Counted from the first letter of the stretch, positions 27,006-40,672 are shown. The stretch is DNA of 64,000 nucleotides from Corylus avellana (GCF_901000735.1 NC_081541.1:40641021-40705020), one strand, 5' to 3'. Program-made: numbers and translations. The notes: a model not told the origin generated them from the sequence alone.

Positions 27006-28628
27006 TGGTGTGACACCCAAAGTTAATACTTCCTTTTGGTCATGACTTTTATCTTCCTCAATATGCGTTTTTTTTAAATCTAAATTTTGTTTGTAGGGTA
27101 TGTTTTGAGACTATTTAATGTTCGATTTGAAAAGGTAAACATTTTTGTATTTTGAGTTGTTTGTTAATGTCTTTAACTTAGGAGTAATGTTGTTTAGTAA
27201 ACTTCTATACGACTGTTATATAATTAGGATAATATGACAATGAATATCAATTCTTTTTTTTTTTTTTTTTTTGCTGATTTTCATTGTTACATCATCAAAT
27301 TGTATGACAGTCGTATAAATCTACTAAGGTTTCATTTGGATTTACGATTTTAAAAAGTACAATTTGAAAACATGATTTTTAAAAACACAGTTAAGCATTT
27401 GGCAAAATCGTAATTTAGCCTTTAACATTGTGTGTTTTCAAAAAAGCGAAATGCTAAATACTACAGTACCCCTATCCCACATTCGTCCCATTGAGTTGAT
27501 GCGGTAGTATTTATCCGTCCTTGATCATATCAATCTAGTTAGATTAGGTAGCATTGCTCATAACATAAAACAAAGTCATCGGGCTTGTTTGCTATCTTTC
27601 CTTTTTTTTCTTTCCACCCAAAAAGTCAAAACATCATCAAACAACATTCCTCACAAAACACTTTAAAATAATTAAAAAAAAACCTCAAAGCTACTTTCGT
27701 CCTTTCCCTGCATCAAAACACTTTCTCAACTGAAACACAAAAAACTAATCTTAAAAAAGGTTACCAAACACCGCCATAATTAACAAACATTACCGTACAT
27801 TATCCATGCATATATAAAAGCTATTTATGAAAAAGAAAGATTAAAAACAAGATGTGAAGATCCATCCCCTTTCCTTTCTCTCATGCATTTAAAGTACAAA
27901 TCACAGTTTTTTTTTTTTTTTTTTTTGGTTGCCTGAAAGCAAGAGAAAGATCGATCATTGCAAGTTGCAGCAATCCATGCAATCTGCAAAGCAGATACTT
28001 TGTTCAATGTAGACCCCCCTCCAATGGGTCCCTTTTGAAAAATCCTCACACTTTTTTTTTCAACTCACAAAATAATACCCACACCGATCCCAATAATGTG
28101 TGTTTGTGAGATAGAGAGCGAGAGAGAGATTAGATTTATGAATGGGCCATCTCACTGATTTCGCTATTATATATGTTTATTTAGTACAGTCTCCATGTAG
28201 GAGACAGGTTGATGACGGCGTGAGCATTATTTTCCCCCTCAAATATTCCAAGAAAATTTTTACTGCTTTTTTCCGGGAAAATTCCAGTACAAGACAAAAG
28301 TGAATTATGCAATACCCAAAACGAAAGTAAACCTGCACACCCGTGCCTGTCACAACTTTACCTGCAACCAAACAGACACTATTGTGGGAAAAAATCCAAT
28401 CTTTCCCGGAAAAAAAAAAAAAAAAAAAAAGGAGAAAGAATTGAAACATGAAAAAACAACTTGGGAATCTGTTTTCCAGGGAAAATATATTAGATGTTAC
28501 AAACAGAAATCTAAGGGGAAATAGATCGAAGAAACCCAGAAAGAAAAATTAAAAGCTTTGTTATTGCTCAATATTAATTCGTCCTCCATTTCTACAACAG
28601 CACGTAAATTGGCAGTTTCAGGAAAATG

Positions 28629-30224
28629 TTAACCGCTTGGGAAAAAGAGTGAACTTGATGATGCGGAAGAAGCCGTTCCGCCTTGAAAAGGTCGCTGCCT
28701 AAAGCAGTCCAATGACATTCGCGGCGGCGACACCGCCACCGTCACCGACGATGTTGAGTGAGCTCCGGAGTCCGGCGGAGACCCTGTAAGGACAACAAGA
28801 AAACAATCATATATACCCCACAGCTCAAAATTCCGCTTAGTTGACAATTAATATATACAACTTACTTTCAGAGGAGGAATTGCGGGCATTGTCAGGCTGG
28901 GATTTCAGGTGTTCTTGATTTTGTTGGTGGGTCTTTCGCCGGCGGCGATTGTGGTCGGCCAATCTCTTCCGGCAGCTGCGTTTCCCGTTATCGAACTCCG
29001 AGAGAAGATGGAATCTGTGACAATTGTTTAGCGAATAATGCGATGATTAGAAACTATAAATCACTACAAATGCAATTTCGTAAATATTATTAATTAGCGT
29101 ACGTGAACGGAAAAAGTGTGGTGAAAAAAAGAAAAAGAAAAAAACAAACAGCGATGTGAAATTTCCGGACGCAAATGCCCTCGAAATCCCCACATGTACG
29201 GCAGCGCCAATCATTGGATCAATAACACATCTTCCAGGGGCATTTGCGTCTTCGTAAGTTGGTAAGCTACAACCATCTTTGGGACTGAGCTGACAGATAA
29301 AATGATTGTTCTAGTTGTACATTTCCCTTCCGGTGGGGACTGCCCCGTGCCGGGGGTCTTTCCGTCATTTCGCATCAAAATTAAACTTTCTTAATTAAAA
29401 TTAAGCTTCTTAATTGCCCGACTGAACAATCAATGCAATACGAAGAGCAAGAGGAAGAGGAAGAGGAAGAGGAAGAGTTTTTCCAGACGCAAATGCCCTC
29501 AGGATCGGAGAACAATCCACCGGGGGCGCTTTCGTCATTTGGCAAAAAAAGAGTGCATGGGAAGGGGGACGGCAAATCCGTCAAGTGGACACAACCTGCT
29601 GCACTGCTGGCAGAATCGCTGAGTCAACCCGGCGGCGATGACGGTGGAGGCTTTGGAGTGAAACTCGCAGACCTTGTGGCGCCGGTGGTAGTGCTTGGCG
29701 TGGGTGAGGTCAGCGTTGCACCCCTCGGCCTGGCACCTGGGTGAGTTCGCCGAGCCCGGCTCGGCCGGCCTGGTCCGCCGATAAAGCCGGTTCACGAACT
29801 CGTCCTCGGCCGAAGAGAAGTACGTCCGTCCTCCTAGGTTAAGCCCGAGCCGGGACACAAAGTCCACGGGCCGAGACACCGCCTCTTCGCTCTTCGGAAC
29901 CAACAGGTACCCGCCTCCGCTTCCGGCGCCGCCGTTAACGGGGTGGTCGAGGGAGAGCAGTTGGGTGGGATGGAACGACGACGCGCTGGGTGGTGCGTAG
30001 GCGCGTGGGTCGAACAGCGAGTGGTGGAGCTGGGAATGGGTTTGTTGAGGCGCGGCGTTGAAGTGAGAGAAAGCGGCCGTCGTCGGTTGAGGGTTGAAGC
30101 CGCTGTTGTTGAAGGTTTGGGTGTAAGGGTCGAAGATTTGCCGTGTCTGGTCCGGGTCCGGAGCGGGCTCTTCCTCGCCCGAGAGCATCATCGCGCCCGG
30201 GTTGCCCCATTCGTAGTCCAGCAT
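28629..30224 (-). CDS. SPL8: SPL8 orthologue, SBP-box transcription factor, 310 aa
   Basis: This is a nuclear SBP-domain protein. In Arabidopsis SPL8 acts in anther and pollen-sac development and gibberellin responses, and LIGULELESS1 is its grass counterpart. Coding exons on - are 30224-29596, 29014-28866 and 28783-28629, all GT-AG and in frame, giving 310 aa. Family hallmarks include the [10 protein letters not shown] start, LVPKSE, a [19 protein letters not shown] segment and RLYRRTRP. The SBP domain covers about residues 164-238 (CQAEGCNAD to NRRRRK). The C-terminal tail [11 protein letters not shown] then SSSLFFPSG is also typical of SPL8. No miR156 site is present, as known for this clade. 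Exon 1 and its surroundings are clearly GC-rich compared with the rest of the window. Confidence 0.95.
29015..29595 (-). other. SPL8 intron 1 with a repeated motif and GA repeat
   Basis: The intron splits CQQCSR|FH, as in the other SPL. It contains ACGCAAATGCCCTC at about 29170 and again at about 29487, and the inverted form GGGGCATTTGCGT near 29236. A (GGAAGA)n run lies at about 29451-29477. The first and inverted copies could pair as a stem with a loop of about 50 bases. Confidence 0.6.
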
Positions 30225-30245
30225 TTCGCTTTCCCGGCGTCGTTT

Positions 30246-30333
30246 CTGAGAGACAGCAAAAAAAGTGTCAGCTTTTAGAAGAGATGATGATTACCCAAAG
30301 AACGAAAGAAAGAAAAGAGATTTTCAAACTCAC
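30246..30333 (-). other. Probable 5' UTR intron of SPL8
   Basis: On the - strand a strong donor GAG|GTGAGT lies at 30334/30333. A pyrimidine-rich tract ends in CTCTCAG|AAACG at 30246/30245. Removing these 88 bases leaves a leader that joins 21 bases upstream of the ATG at 30224. The 5' UTR exon would begin somewhere before 30450. Confidence 0.55.
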
Positions 30334-30449
30334 CTCTGTGAAGCTCGCTCGCTACAATGGCGTGCACATCAAGTATCTCTCTCTGCAATCTCTCGGAAAG
30401 CGAACACCAGCTGTTTGTTGAAAAAGCCGAGCCTTTTGGGGCTATGAAT

Positions 30450-31000
30450 TTCTATTTCTTCCTTTCTCTCTAGCTGTAGGCTAGGGGAGGGGAGGCCTTT
30501 ATGAGGCGGCTTGTGCAGAGAGGAGTGGTGTGATTGGTGGGTATGTACTGTGGGCTGAGTGGGGAGAAGGGGTAGAGTGACCGATATACCCCAACGATGT
30601 GAACGTAATTGCGAGGGAAAGCCACTGCACTGAAATTAATAAGTAAATAGAAAGAAGGAGAAAGGGAGTCCAACTAGTTAGGAAGGAAGGACTAGAGAGT
30701 GTTTTGTGGGTTTGCGTGTGGTTACTCGGAGGAAATGCCACGCGGTGGGCTATTAATGCATGGGGCCCAGTATCTGTTTTGCCTTTGTCTAATTCGCTAG
30801 TTTGAGGCAGAGAGGAGGAATGGATCGTCTACGGCTCTTTCGTTTTACTTTGAAAGGGACTCCACTTTCACCATATTTCAAACGAGTGTTGCAACAAGAA
30901 AGAAACTTCCTCTTCCTTTTTTCTAACGTTTTTCAACACTTTTTAGTAAAAAAAAAAAAAATTTTAAAATGAAAAATTCGCATATATTTCCCATGGTTTT
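30450..31000 (-). promoter_or_regulatory. Likely SPL8 promoter
   Basis: Upstream of the presumed leader a TATA-like CATAAAGG occurs on - near 30496-30504, followed by CTCTCTCT-rich leader sequence. No further element can be assigned safely. Confidence 0.3.
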
Positions 31001-31269
31001 GTTAAAAAAAATTGTAATGTCGAGTCGCCATCTTTAAAGCTAGTCTTTTTTCTGTTTTAATAAAGGCTGGTTGGTACTAGCTACCACGTACATCAGTTAA
31101 ATGGAATAGAGTTAGATCAAAGTGTGGTATACAACTGTTTCACAATGCTCAGTCGCTAACGTGGCTATCTCGACCAACTTTTGGATAAATTTTGTTATAT
31201 ATAAAAAAAAAAGCTTAATAATTATTTGGGGTTGTCGTATTTAATTGAAATGTGGGTGAATGACTAAGA

Positions 31270-31511
31270 CAAGTTTAAACTTTGAACTCAAGATCTTTAG
31301 TTCTGATACTATATTAAATATTACTTGTCCTAAAAGCTACAAGAAGATAAATTTAAGAGAAATGTTATAGTTCTTCTTAGTGTTCTTCTAATCTTATGTA
31401 GATATTATTATTATTTTTTTACTTTTTTAGAAAACAATATTTAGGCATGATCAGGAAAATACAAAAAAACTATAATGTTTATCTAAATTTAATCATTTAA
31501 TCAATAATTTA
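31270..31511 (-). mobile_element. TRIM remnant whose LTR is split by a MITE
   Basis: The inner part (TTTGAACTCAAGATCTTTAG), primer complement TTCTGATACTA and LTR start TATTAAATATTACTTGTCCT precede the MITE. The LTR resumes after it as TTTAATCATTTAATCAATAA. Confidence 0.7.
31357..31483. mobile_element. 127-bp MITE inserted in a TRIM LTR
   Basis: Ends GAGAAATGTTATAG and CTATAATGTTTATC are imperfect inverted repeats. The 9 bp TAAATTTAA is duplicated at 31348-31356 and 31484-31492. Confidence 0.8.
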
Positions 31512-33303
31512 ACGATTGCATCTCTCATTTCAAACTCTCTACTGTTCCTTTCTTCTCATTTCAGTGCCTCGGTTTGGGTCAAGATAACTTATAAGGTTTG
31601 TGTAACGCATAGAAATCAATTGTGGTTAAAAAGATATTTTACTTTTTTTTTTTTTTTTCTTTTCAAAAAGATATTTTAACTTTTACTTTCTTTTATATAT
31701 ATATATATATTACACCATGCTCTTGTAATAGTTTTGTCCAACCAATTTTAATAAACAGAAAACCAACAATCAATAGAAACCCAATTTTACACACAAACAA
31801 ACACACACTATATAGACTGGATGTCTCCTATGCATCAACTGTTAGGCATCAGCATCAGCATTTCCAAAAATCTCCATGGACATCTCCTCCATTGATCCGA
31901 GCTCAACCGGAATCATTGTCCTCACTAAGATGCTTAAGTTCCACTTGCTTGTTGTCATGGATCCAACCTCCCGCAGCTCAACCAAAGACACTAGCTGCCT
32001 GACTATCGCCATGAAACCACTTGTTACGGTGGCTAGGGATGGAGGGAAGGGAGGATTGGCATAGGACATGGCTCCCCTAAATTCCTAAAAAAAATAAAAA
32101 AATAAAAAATTAGAAGGTAAAAAAAATTATAAAAATACTGGCCTCTAGCTAGTAGCAAATTTTTTTAGTCCTTGACCCCTGCCTATAATAATTTATGGCT
32201 CCGTCTTTGACGGGTGGCCCTTTTCTTGACCTATAAATTAAGGATATTTTTTTATCAAACTTTGGCCCATTTTCAACCATTTAACAGTACTATACAGGTT
32301 AGCTTAGGGGATCTATATGAGGCACTGACTTTTATTTATTTATTTTACTTGTATTTGCTTAGACCTCTATATTTATGTTTTAAAGCAAGAAATTTTTCAT
32401 GTAACCCTCAAAAAAGAAATAGCTCAATTGGCCAGAAAATGATCTCTTATTAAATGGTTATAATTGGTTTCAATTTTTAATCACTTTTCTAATGATCGTT
32501 CACTCATTTTTGTAATATAAAAAATCAGAGCAATACTATTTTTTACACTAATTTATTATGTCAATTTTACTCCACCTGATGTGGCGTGTTTGCAATTGCT
32601 GTTTTTTTTTTTTTTTTAAGGAGCTAACATGAGGAACCGCTAAAACACATCCCGTTAACCAGAAATGGATGTAAAAAATAGGATTACTCCATAAATCAAA
32701 CTTAATCTTTTAAAAATATAACATATATATTAATTTTGGTGCATATAAACAGTTCAATTGATTAAATGTTTTGTCATCATAATAGAAGTATGTGATTAAA
32801 ATTCCCTTTATATGAATAGAAAATGATAAAGTAATAGGAGATAAACAAATTTATTATGTAACCCATATAATCCAAGACTTCTAAGGAAAAAAAATATATA
32901 TATATATATATATAAATTTAAATCGTGAATCATGATTTTTTTTTTTTTGTTTAAAATGAAATGGATATAAATTCATTCCATGGTCTACTTACAAATTTAA
33001 TAATGTACATATTGCCACACCATTTAAATGTTTTAGGGAAAAGTACATGTATTCTTTAAATTACCATTTAATTGTTAATATTCATATTCAAATTACCAAA
33101 AAAATGTCAATTTCTCCTTAAAGGTAAGTAAAAAAACAAAAATATTATATAATATTTTAAATAAGACAAATATCTTATAAATTCGAAAAAAAAATACATA
33201 AAAACTTGGACAAGCCACCCCGTTGGTTTTTTTTTATTATTATTATTATTATTTTTATTTTATGAAGAGTATTTTTGTCATTGAAGAGACATTAACATTG
33301 TTT

Positions 33304-33416
33304 TATAGTTGTCTTTAAGAAGTAGTTCAATTGGTTGGAGACTACGTCATAAAGCGGGAGTTATTAGTTCGGATTTCTTTCTTTCTCATATGTCTAAAAA
33401 AAAAAAAAAAAAAAAA
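33304..33416 (+). mobile_element. Short tRNA-derived SINE
   Basis: An A-box-like TAGTTCAATTGGTTGGAG, a B-box-like AGTTCGGATTTC and a long poly-A are flanked by AACATTGTTT on both sides (33294-33303 and 33417-33426). Confidence 0.75.
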
Positions 33417-36340
33417 AACATTGTTTAATAATTTAAGAGAAACAATGACACAATTTATAATTTGAAAGAGATATGACAAGAAATGATAGTTGGATGATAT
33501 ATATATATATATAATCATTATTTATTTTATATAAAATCATTATTTATTTTATTAAACCTTCAAAGTAAAGGAGACGTGCAAGTGCAAAAGTGCAATTGGT
33601 TTTGATCACTGTCCAAACTGTCCCATCGGACCGTACAATTTCACTTGTTGAATTATTTTGAGCTCAGATCATAATTAATGGACGGTGCATGTGAGCTTTA
33701 TTATGTACAGGTCATTATTTTACAAATTCTCTTCTACATCTTAATCAATTTACTCACAAAGTACATACACCTTTGAAGATAAATGCTACACACATTCAAT
33801 TAAATTTTAAATATACTATTATAAAATTTTCAATTTAATTTAAAAATCTTTTTTTTTTTTTTTATTTTTTTTTTTTATGTGGCACGTTACATTTAGACGG
33901 TATGCATTTGGAAATGGATGTAGCATTTTTCTCGCAAAAATATCTTCTCGGCACGTTTGGCAAAGCCCTTTTCTATTTTAATTTTCTTGGAATGGTCATC
34001 AAAATTTATTTATGTAATATAAAGGTGAAACGAGTTTTTGAATGTATTTTTGAGAAAAAAGTGAAAGAAATGTTATTTGTTAAAGTTATAAAATCAATTT
34101 TTTTTTTTTTTTTTAAGAGAGAAATGAAAAAAGATGAGAGAAGGGCTTGCCAAAAACACCCATCATATGTAGCTTGATTTTATTTCAAAAAGACGTGTGA
34201 AACGAGTTACATATGTAACTACTATATTGTTCTTACTATTCTCCTACCAAGTTATATATGCATGCATGGGTGAAAAAAAAAAAAAAGAAAAAAAAAATTA
34301 GTGTGGAGGACAAAACAAAAAACAAAAAAAATTGGGGGGAGAGGAAATTAATTTTTGAGGGTGTACCTCATAAAATATATATTTTTGGAGAAGTTGAAGC
34401 TCCCACATGCCTGGTGCTAGGTCCTCCTATGTATGCATGCAATAAAGGAAAGTTGCCCATTTTCTTCCTTGTGGGCTCAATCCTTCATTTAAGAAAGCCA
34501 TATTGAATGATAGTGATGCAGTTGATCGCACGGCCAACTTCAAAGTATGAATGCCTACAAGAGAGATAAAGAATGAGATTACAGACTTGTCAAGAATGTC
34601 GGTCATGAATTTTTCCAATGGTTAAGTTAACAAAGGGTTTGATAGTCTTTCTTAAAAATAGTGATACTTTGGAGAAAAGTGTCTCGTAAAGATGACGAAA
34701 TATCGTTTGTGTATCTAGAATGATTGCTTTCTCTTTTTTATATATGCAAAGTTTTTTCTCCCATACTATTTCGGCGACCGGGTGTCACCCTTTGATAGGG
34801 CATAACACTGGTCAGGTGTGGTGTGAAACTCATGTCCTCTATTCACGTTCATGCTTTTCCACGTGACACAAGTTGGAGAGATACAATCCTAGCAAAGTAA
34901 TGGCATCAAATTTCAACACCACTAATGACGTTGTCATTGTGACAATCAATCAAGCATTGTTGCGCTGATCATGTACCTATAAAATCATTGGATTCAACGC
35001 CAAATAATAAACATAATCTTTTGATTATAGTGTATAAACCGTATAATAGTAGCTTGTGGTCTTCATCCGTACATGAAGCACCTTGTCATACGATACAATT
35101 AGTTATTGTCTTTTACATGTATGTATTTACAAGCTCTCATATTATATCATTACACTATTCACCACACAATTTCACAAAAGTAGAGTTCATATTCTAAAAT
35201 GTATTCCATGTGAGCTGTAATTAGTATGGATGTTTAATATCTAAAATAATCATTCTATGAAGGAATTAAAATAATAAGTATATATCCGTATGAGTTTTAC
35301 TCACATTTCTCATATGTTTCCTCCGGTTAATTCCCTTAATAGTCTCTTGTCTCCAAATCCATGAAAGGGTCCATTATTAGTCCGTAATCGTACGCTAAGA
35401 AGGTCCTAAACTTAAAACAGTTTTCAAAATTGGCGTACTCTTTAAATATATCGATCATTTGGTATGAGTCTCAAACATTCGTTGTCGAAAATTCGAAAAT
35501 CATATCGATTGATTGATTCCTGGCAGAATACCATTCCAATTCCAAAAGTCCTAACTAAACTGCAATTCAACACATTCCAATAATATAAGGTGGTGCTTTG
35601 GCCATATTGAATCAAATACTTATTGTTCTTTCTTTTTGGAGAAGAGGGGCCAAATGATTCTCTATGTTAATAATACTATTGCCTTATATTGGTTTGAGAA
35701 CACCACAAACAAACACAGAAGGAGCCGCAAATTTTACAAGGAGCCGCAAATTTTACAAGGACTGGGAAAACATGATTCTTTTCATATCAGATAGACATCC
35801 AATTTTCTGAATACATGTTGAATTAGCTTATTTATGGTCTTGACTTGCATGTTCCTTCTCTTTTGGATCATGATTCTCTTCATTTCATTCAAGTACAAGA
35901 AAAATACTTGGTTGTTGGTTTGTATAATTTAATAAATATTAGATCTGTCTCAGATTGTGCGACTATGAAAAGATAGTTTATGGAAATGATAATATATGAA
36001 ATAAATAATGTATTGAACATTGAATTGCTACTCTACATAGGTAGTGTAAAGCTCAAGTTATCGTCTGCGGGCGTGGCTTCAAAGAATTGTTTGTATTCAA
36101 CGAGAGTCGAACTTTAGATCTGATACTTTATGAGACATTAGGCCCAAATTAGTGACTTATCACCCCAACGAACCCCTCGAGATTACAATAGAATGATTTG
36201 ATGATAGAATACAAGCTACACTTCAGTTGTTGATGTTAAGATAAGATTGTTCGATTAGGATAACTCTTATCTCGAGGTTTCTTGTGCAATGACTTTGTTT
36301 GAGTTGATAGGAGTAACAATTGATCCAATAATTAGCAATA

Positions 36341-36503
36341 GTGGAATGCTACAGTTCTTCATAGTGTTTTCTTCATCTACTTGAATATAAAAAAACATAT
36401 ATATATGAGGGACTAGTGGGATAAGTTTTTTTTCTTCAAATTTTTCAGAAAACAATATCCACGTAAGATGAGGAAAACACTAGGAGGAACCGTAGCATTT
36501 CTC
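36341..36503. mobile_element. MITE of the GAGAAATGCTAC family
   Basis: Inverted ends of about 40 bases (GAATGCTACAGTTCTTC against GGAGGAACCGTAGCATTTCTC). Flanks TTAGCAATA and TTGGCAATA match at 8 of 9. Confidence 0.8.
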
Positions 36504-37025
36504 TTGGCAATACCCCTTAAATTTAATAAAATCCTAATTACGATTAATTGTGTCACAATAAAAATTAAATTAATTAAGCATATTATACATTAAGAATAAT
36601 ATATTAGCAAAACTTGAAAACACCAATTTCGTTAATAATTTTTCATCTTGAAATGTGAGAAGAACCATTTTTGATTGGATTTTTTTAAAAAATATTTTAC
36701 ATTTAATATAAAAAAAAATTATTATATAATTAGATGTGTCTCGTTTTAACCTTTTCCCTTAAACCTAAATTTATGTTGAACCGCCCGTATGGCCAAACCC
36801 AACCACCTATTTTAATTTGTTTGATCATTTATGGAACAAGGGAAGCAATGATAAAGATGATGTCTACTTAATGGCAATCGAAGTGGGTAGTCTTTTCAAC
36901 ATGCAACAACACCTTAATACTTGAGACATCAAATCCTCTTTCCTAAAAAATGTTCAAAATTTTGAGTATATTTATTAATGTGTTTGGGCTATTTTGTTTT
37001 GTTTTGTTTTTTTTTTTTTTTTTTT

Positions 37026-37198
37026 GAGAAATGCTATAAACACTTAGACATCCACACTTTCAAGTACATACTCTTTAGTTGTGACCGTAAAATTTATCAT
37101 TAGATCCAAAATCTAATAATTATCCATCTAATGATGATTTTTGACTCCCAATGCCAGGGAGTGTGTATTTGAGAGTAAGAATGTGTGTAACATTTCTC
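37026..37198. mobile_element. MITE of the GAGAAATGCTAT family
   Basis: Ends GAGAAATGCTATAAACACTT and GAATGTGTGTAACATTTCTC are inverted, with a palindromic interior around 37090-37140. No duplication is readable in the T-rich left flank. Confidence 0.6.
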
Positions 37199-39810
37199 TT
37201 CTGAATTTTAGTTTGAAAAAACATTATTTTAAAAAAAGAATGTGATCATCTTTCATTCATCGGTAAAAAAATAGAGCAAATTGCTCTAACAAAACAATAT
37301 CACAAATACAATGTGAAATTTCTTCCAGTCAAATATCATCAATGACTTATTTAATTGCGACATTTGGTAAACTATGAGCCGCAAAATTTGCTTCCATGTG
37401 GGTGTGTACAATCTTCAAAACTAGCTAATGTAGCAATTGTTGCTGTGAATTTGTTTTTGTATTTTTAAAAAATACTATGGATTATGAGTTATTTGTTAAT
37501 ATATTTATCTCAAAAATAAAAATACAAAAATAAAAAAAATTAAGTGACCAAGAAAATCTTACTGTCCAGAAAAAATAAAAAATAAAAATAAAACCATAAT
37601 GACCAAGAAGATCTTTTTCATCCTCATAATAGAAATATTATTTTGCATTCTTTCAGTATTTTCTCACCATACTTAGCTAGTTAGCTAACGTGACATGGTG
37701 AATACACCCTTAAATTTTTTATTTATTTTTTTAAAATTAAAATTTATCAATACATAAATTGAGTATGTCACTAAACAAAAAGTTATATATATATACACAC
37801 AAAACAGTGTTTCTCATTCTCATAACTCTCTTGCAAAAGTCTTGAAAAAGGAAGTGGATGGGACTGTACTAGATTTAATTCATGTGAGAAAAAAAAAAAA
37901 AAAAGTAAGAATGTTTTATATAAAAAAGTGAAAAATTTGTTTTGTAGTGATTTTTTATTTCAATAGTAATAAAAAGTAATTGATGTAATGTAAAAAATAT
38001 AATTGTTAAAGTTAATTTTAAGAAATGTTTTTTGAATTTTTGAGTCCGGTTCGATTCACTCCTTTTGCCGACCACACCCTGAGGTAAAAGTAAAAGAGAA
38101 AAAGGTAAAAAGAAAGATTCCCAGGTTAAAAAGTTGGTGCATGGTTGAGAGGTTTGAGCACAAACCCAAGAAGAAAGAAGCTGATGATATATCTGCAGAA
38201 TTTTGTTAACAGTACAAAAGAAAATGATGATGCGTATATATCATCCTTACAGTCTCCATTATTGCGATAAAACACAGTAAATGCCGGAAGCGGCGGGGTC
38301 CTGCTCTGCCGTCAATTGGGGTCCAACACAACTTATCAATTATTTCATTCATCCAACCTCAGACCCACACACCTTCAACTCTCTTCTTTTTATGTTTCTA
38401 ATTCTTTTCACACTAATTTTATATCCGTTGACACGACTTATTATAAGTGTTACTTTTCATATTAGTTACTTAAAATGAGTATGATAAATTAGTGTAAAGT
38501 TGAGTATTACTATTTATCTTATAACCAAGTTTTTCTTGTGTAGGAGAAAATAGAAAGAAAAAAAAAATCATGTCCGTCTATTAAACTAATATTTGTATTT
38601 AGAGTACTTGGTAATCATCATAACAAGGTGTTTACTGAATCCTATCATTTTATCATTTAGGGTAGTGTTCAGTAATCTTAAAGAAATCTTCAAAGCGTTT
38701 AGGTATATGTTAGGGCATGAGCTTAAATCTCTTAATCGAAATCTTTATATTGTGATTAGTGTAAACCATTATGAGTCCTACTGATACTTTGATGAGACTA
38801 AATCATATTATAACTCAATCAGATTTAAAGAAACACATGCAACTTTTGCCGTCTAAATTTCTCCTTTACGATTATGAGCAGATCACGAAACGGTGGCACC
38901 TGGGCATTTGGAGGATACAAACAAAAGCTAATTTAATAAGAAGAAATTGGATATGGTGGTCAAATTGAAGATTAGTCACTAATAGCAAAAACATAACACT
39001 AAAAATTAATATCTAACTAAACATGATTCTTGTATTGTATAAGGAACAAATTTATTTTCAATTATTTATTCAAACATAATTTTGAGTTTTTGTTTTCAAA
39101 AACCATTTTCGGTCAAAGTTTATTAAACACTTTTTCATTAAAAAAAAAAAAATGTTTCAATTTTTAAAGGGGTGAAAAAGTAAAGGAAAGATGGGCATAT
39201 TGTGCAAATAAAGAAAAAGTGGAGGTCAGGTAAAATAAAACCAGCAAAAGACAGAAAAAACGATGACCGTATCTACAACGTACGATGTGTTATCCGAGTC
39301 ATGCAAAGCCATCCATACTTGCGGATGCCAATTGGCTCAATTCTTACCGGGCTACTCGCTCAAGTTTTCCAAGCAAGATTTATTTTTAAATAAAATTTAT
39401 TTATATTAAAGGAAGACGATTGGGGTATTACAATTTTTATTTTTATTTGTTACAAATTCAATGTGTTTTTTTTTTTTTTTTTGAAAATGAGTGTCGCATA
39501 ATTATGTAAGACTTCACATTTTAATAATTGATGTGATAAATGTTATATAGACTGTCATGTGAAAGTTAACATTTTAGTAGATGATATAATAAATATCAAA
39601 TGAATTACTATGTCAGTTTGTAAGTGAGTTATAGTCAGAATTACTATCTCTCGCAACATTTTACATTAAAATAGGAAATGAGTAATGCTACACTTTACAC
39701 TCATTTATACTTTCATGTCACGTTAGTTAATATGGTATGTTTTAAGCATTGTACACTTTTATTTTCTAAAGTGATTGACATTGTAAGTCACTTAAAATAG
39801 GTAATGTCAG

Positions 39811-40463
39811 AATTCATCTCTTTCTTTTATTTTAGATAATACCAAAAAGAACTTCAAGAGGAGGGAAGATCTAGATCTTCCTTTCTCCCCTTTTACGGTA
39901 GCAATGCTCGGTGTCTTCTATGTAGGTTCCATTGGTTTCTGTTTCTAGCGGGTTGCTTTAGATCTAGTTTGTAGATCTATATCCAGATATAGTTTCTTCA
40001 ACTTTAGATCTGATTGTCTTCTTCAGTCAAGGTGTGTCTTTCGAAGGGATGTCTATGATGTCGTGCTCCTCCGCTTGTGGGGTTTTTGTTTTTTGTTTTG
40101 TTTTGTTTGTCCTGGCCTTCGGGTTGGTGATGGATTTGTTGTCCTAGCCTTCAGGTTAGGATATAGTAGATTGGTGTGGGGGCTTAACTCTTACGGCTAG
40201 ATTTTAGTTTCTAGTTGTTTTTTTATTTTTGTTTTGTATTTGGGCTATTCATGTCTTAGATTTAGTTTACACGAAGTAAATCTGTTCCTTAAATGTAATT
40301 ATACATGGGTTAGCGGAAGCTTGAAGTCATTTTTATGACTTTGTAACCTTCATACTTTTTGACTATGATTTTTCATAGTTGGATGCTCTATATTATAAGA
40401 GTTTTATGCTCCTGAAATTTCATTAATGGAAGTTTCATATTTTTCAAAAAAAAAAAAGAGAAA
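39811..40463 (+). mobile_element. Non-LTR element 3' end with poly-A
   Basis: A T/G-rich stretch ends ATTAATGGAAGTTTCATATT, then a poly-A of about 12. Near-identical AGGTAATGTCAG and AGGTAATGTTAG flank it near 39799 and 40464. I infer a truncated LINE; there is no coding sequence. Confidence 0.5.
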
Positions 40464-40672
40464 AGGTAATGTTAGTCAGTGCGACATAAATATGAGAAAT
40501 AAGTATAAAAAATAGCATTATTCATAACACAAACTCTATGCATAAATTTATAACTTTCAAATAATTAATAACTAGATGAGGAAGCATGAAATTTGGAGAA
40601 ATAAAAATTACTTATCTTAAAGAAATCTATGCAGATGATGCAAATTTGTTGTTCATATGGTAGTAATTTTTT

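Larger units (their letters stand above)
17015..28628. other. 11.6-kb intergenic region between the convergent SPL genes
   Basis: No supportable gene. It contains a (CT)n at about 17858, an (AT)n at 18500-18526, SINE-like repeats (22310, 26760), a hairpin MITE (23237), TRIM fragments (21260 and about 24082) and many poly-A/T runs. Confidence 0.6.

Noticed and set aside
29943..30421. Long frames antisense to SPL8 exon 1
   Set aside because: These are shadow frames caused by high GC; the SPL8 frame has clear family identity.
31842..32069. 75-codon frame on - with normal composition
   Set aside because: No recognised domain, no splice context and no upstream gene structure. It may be an old gene fragment, but I cannot support it.
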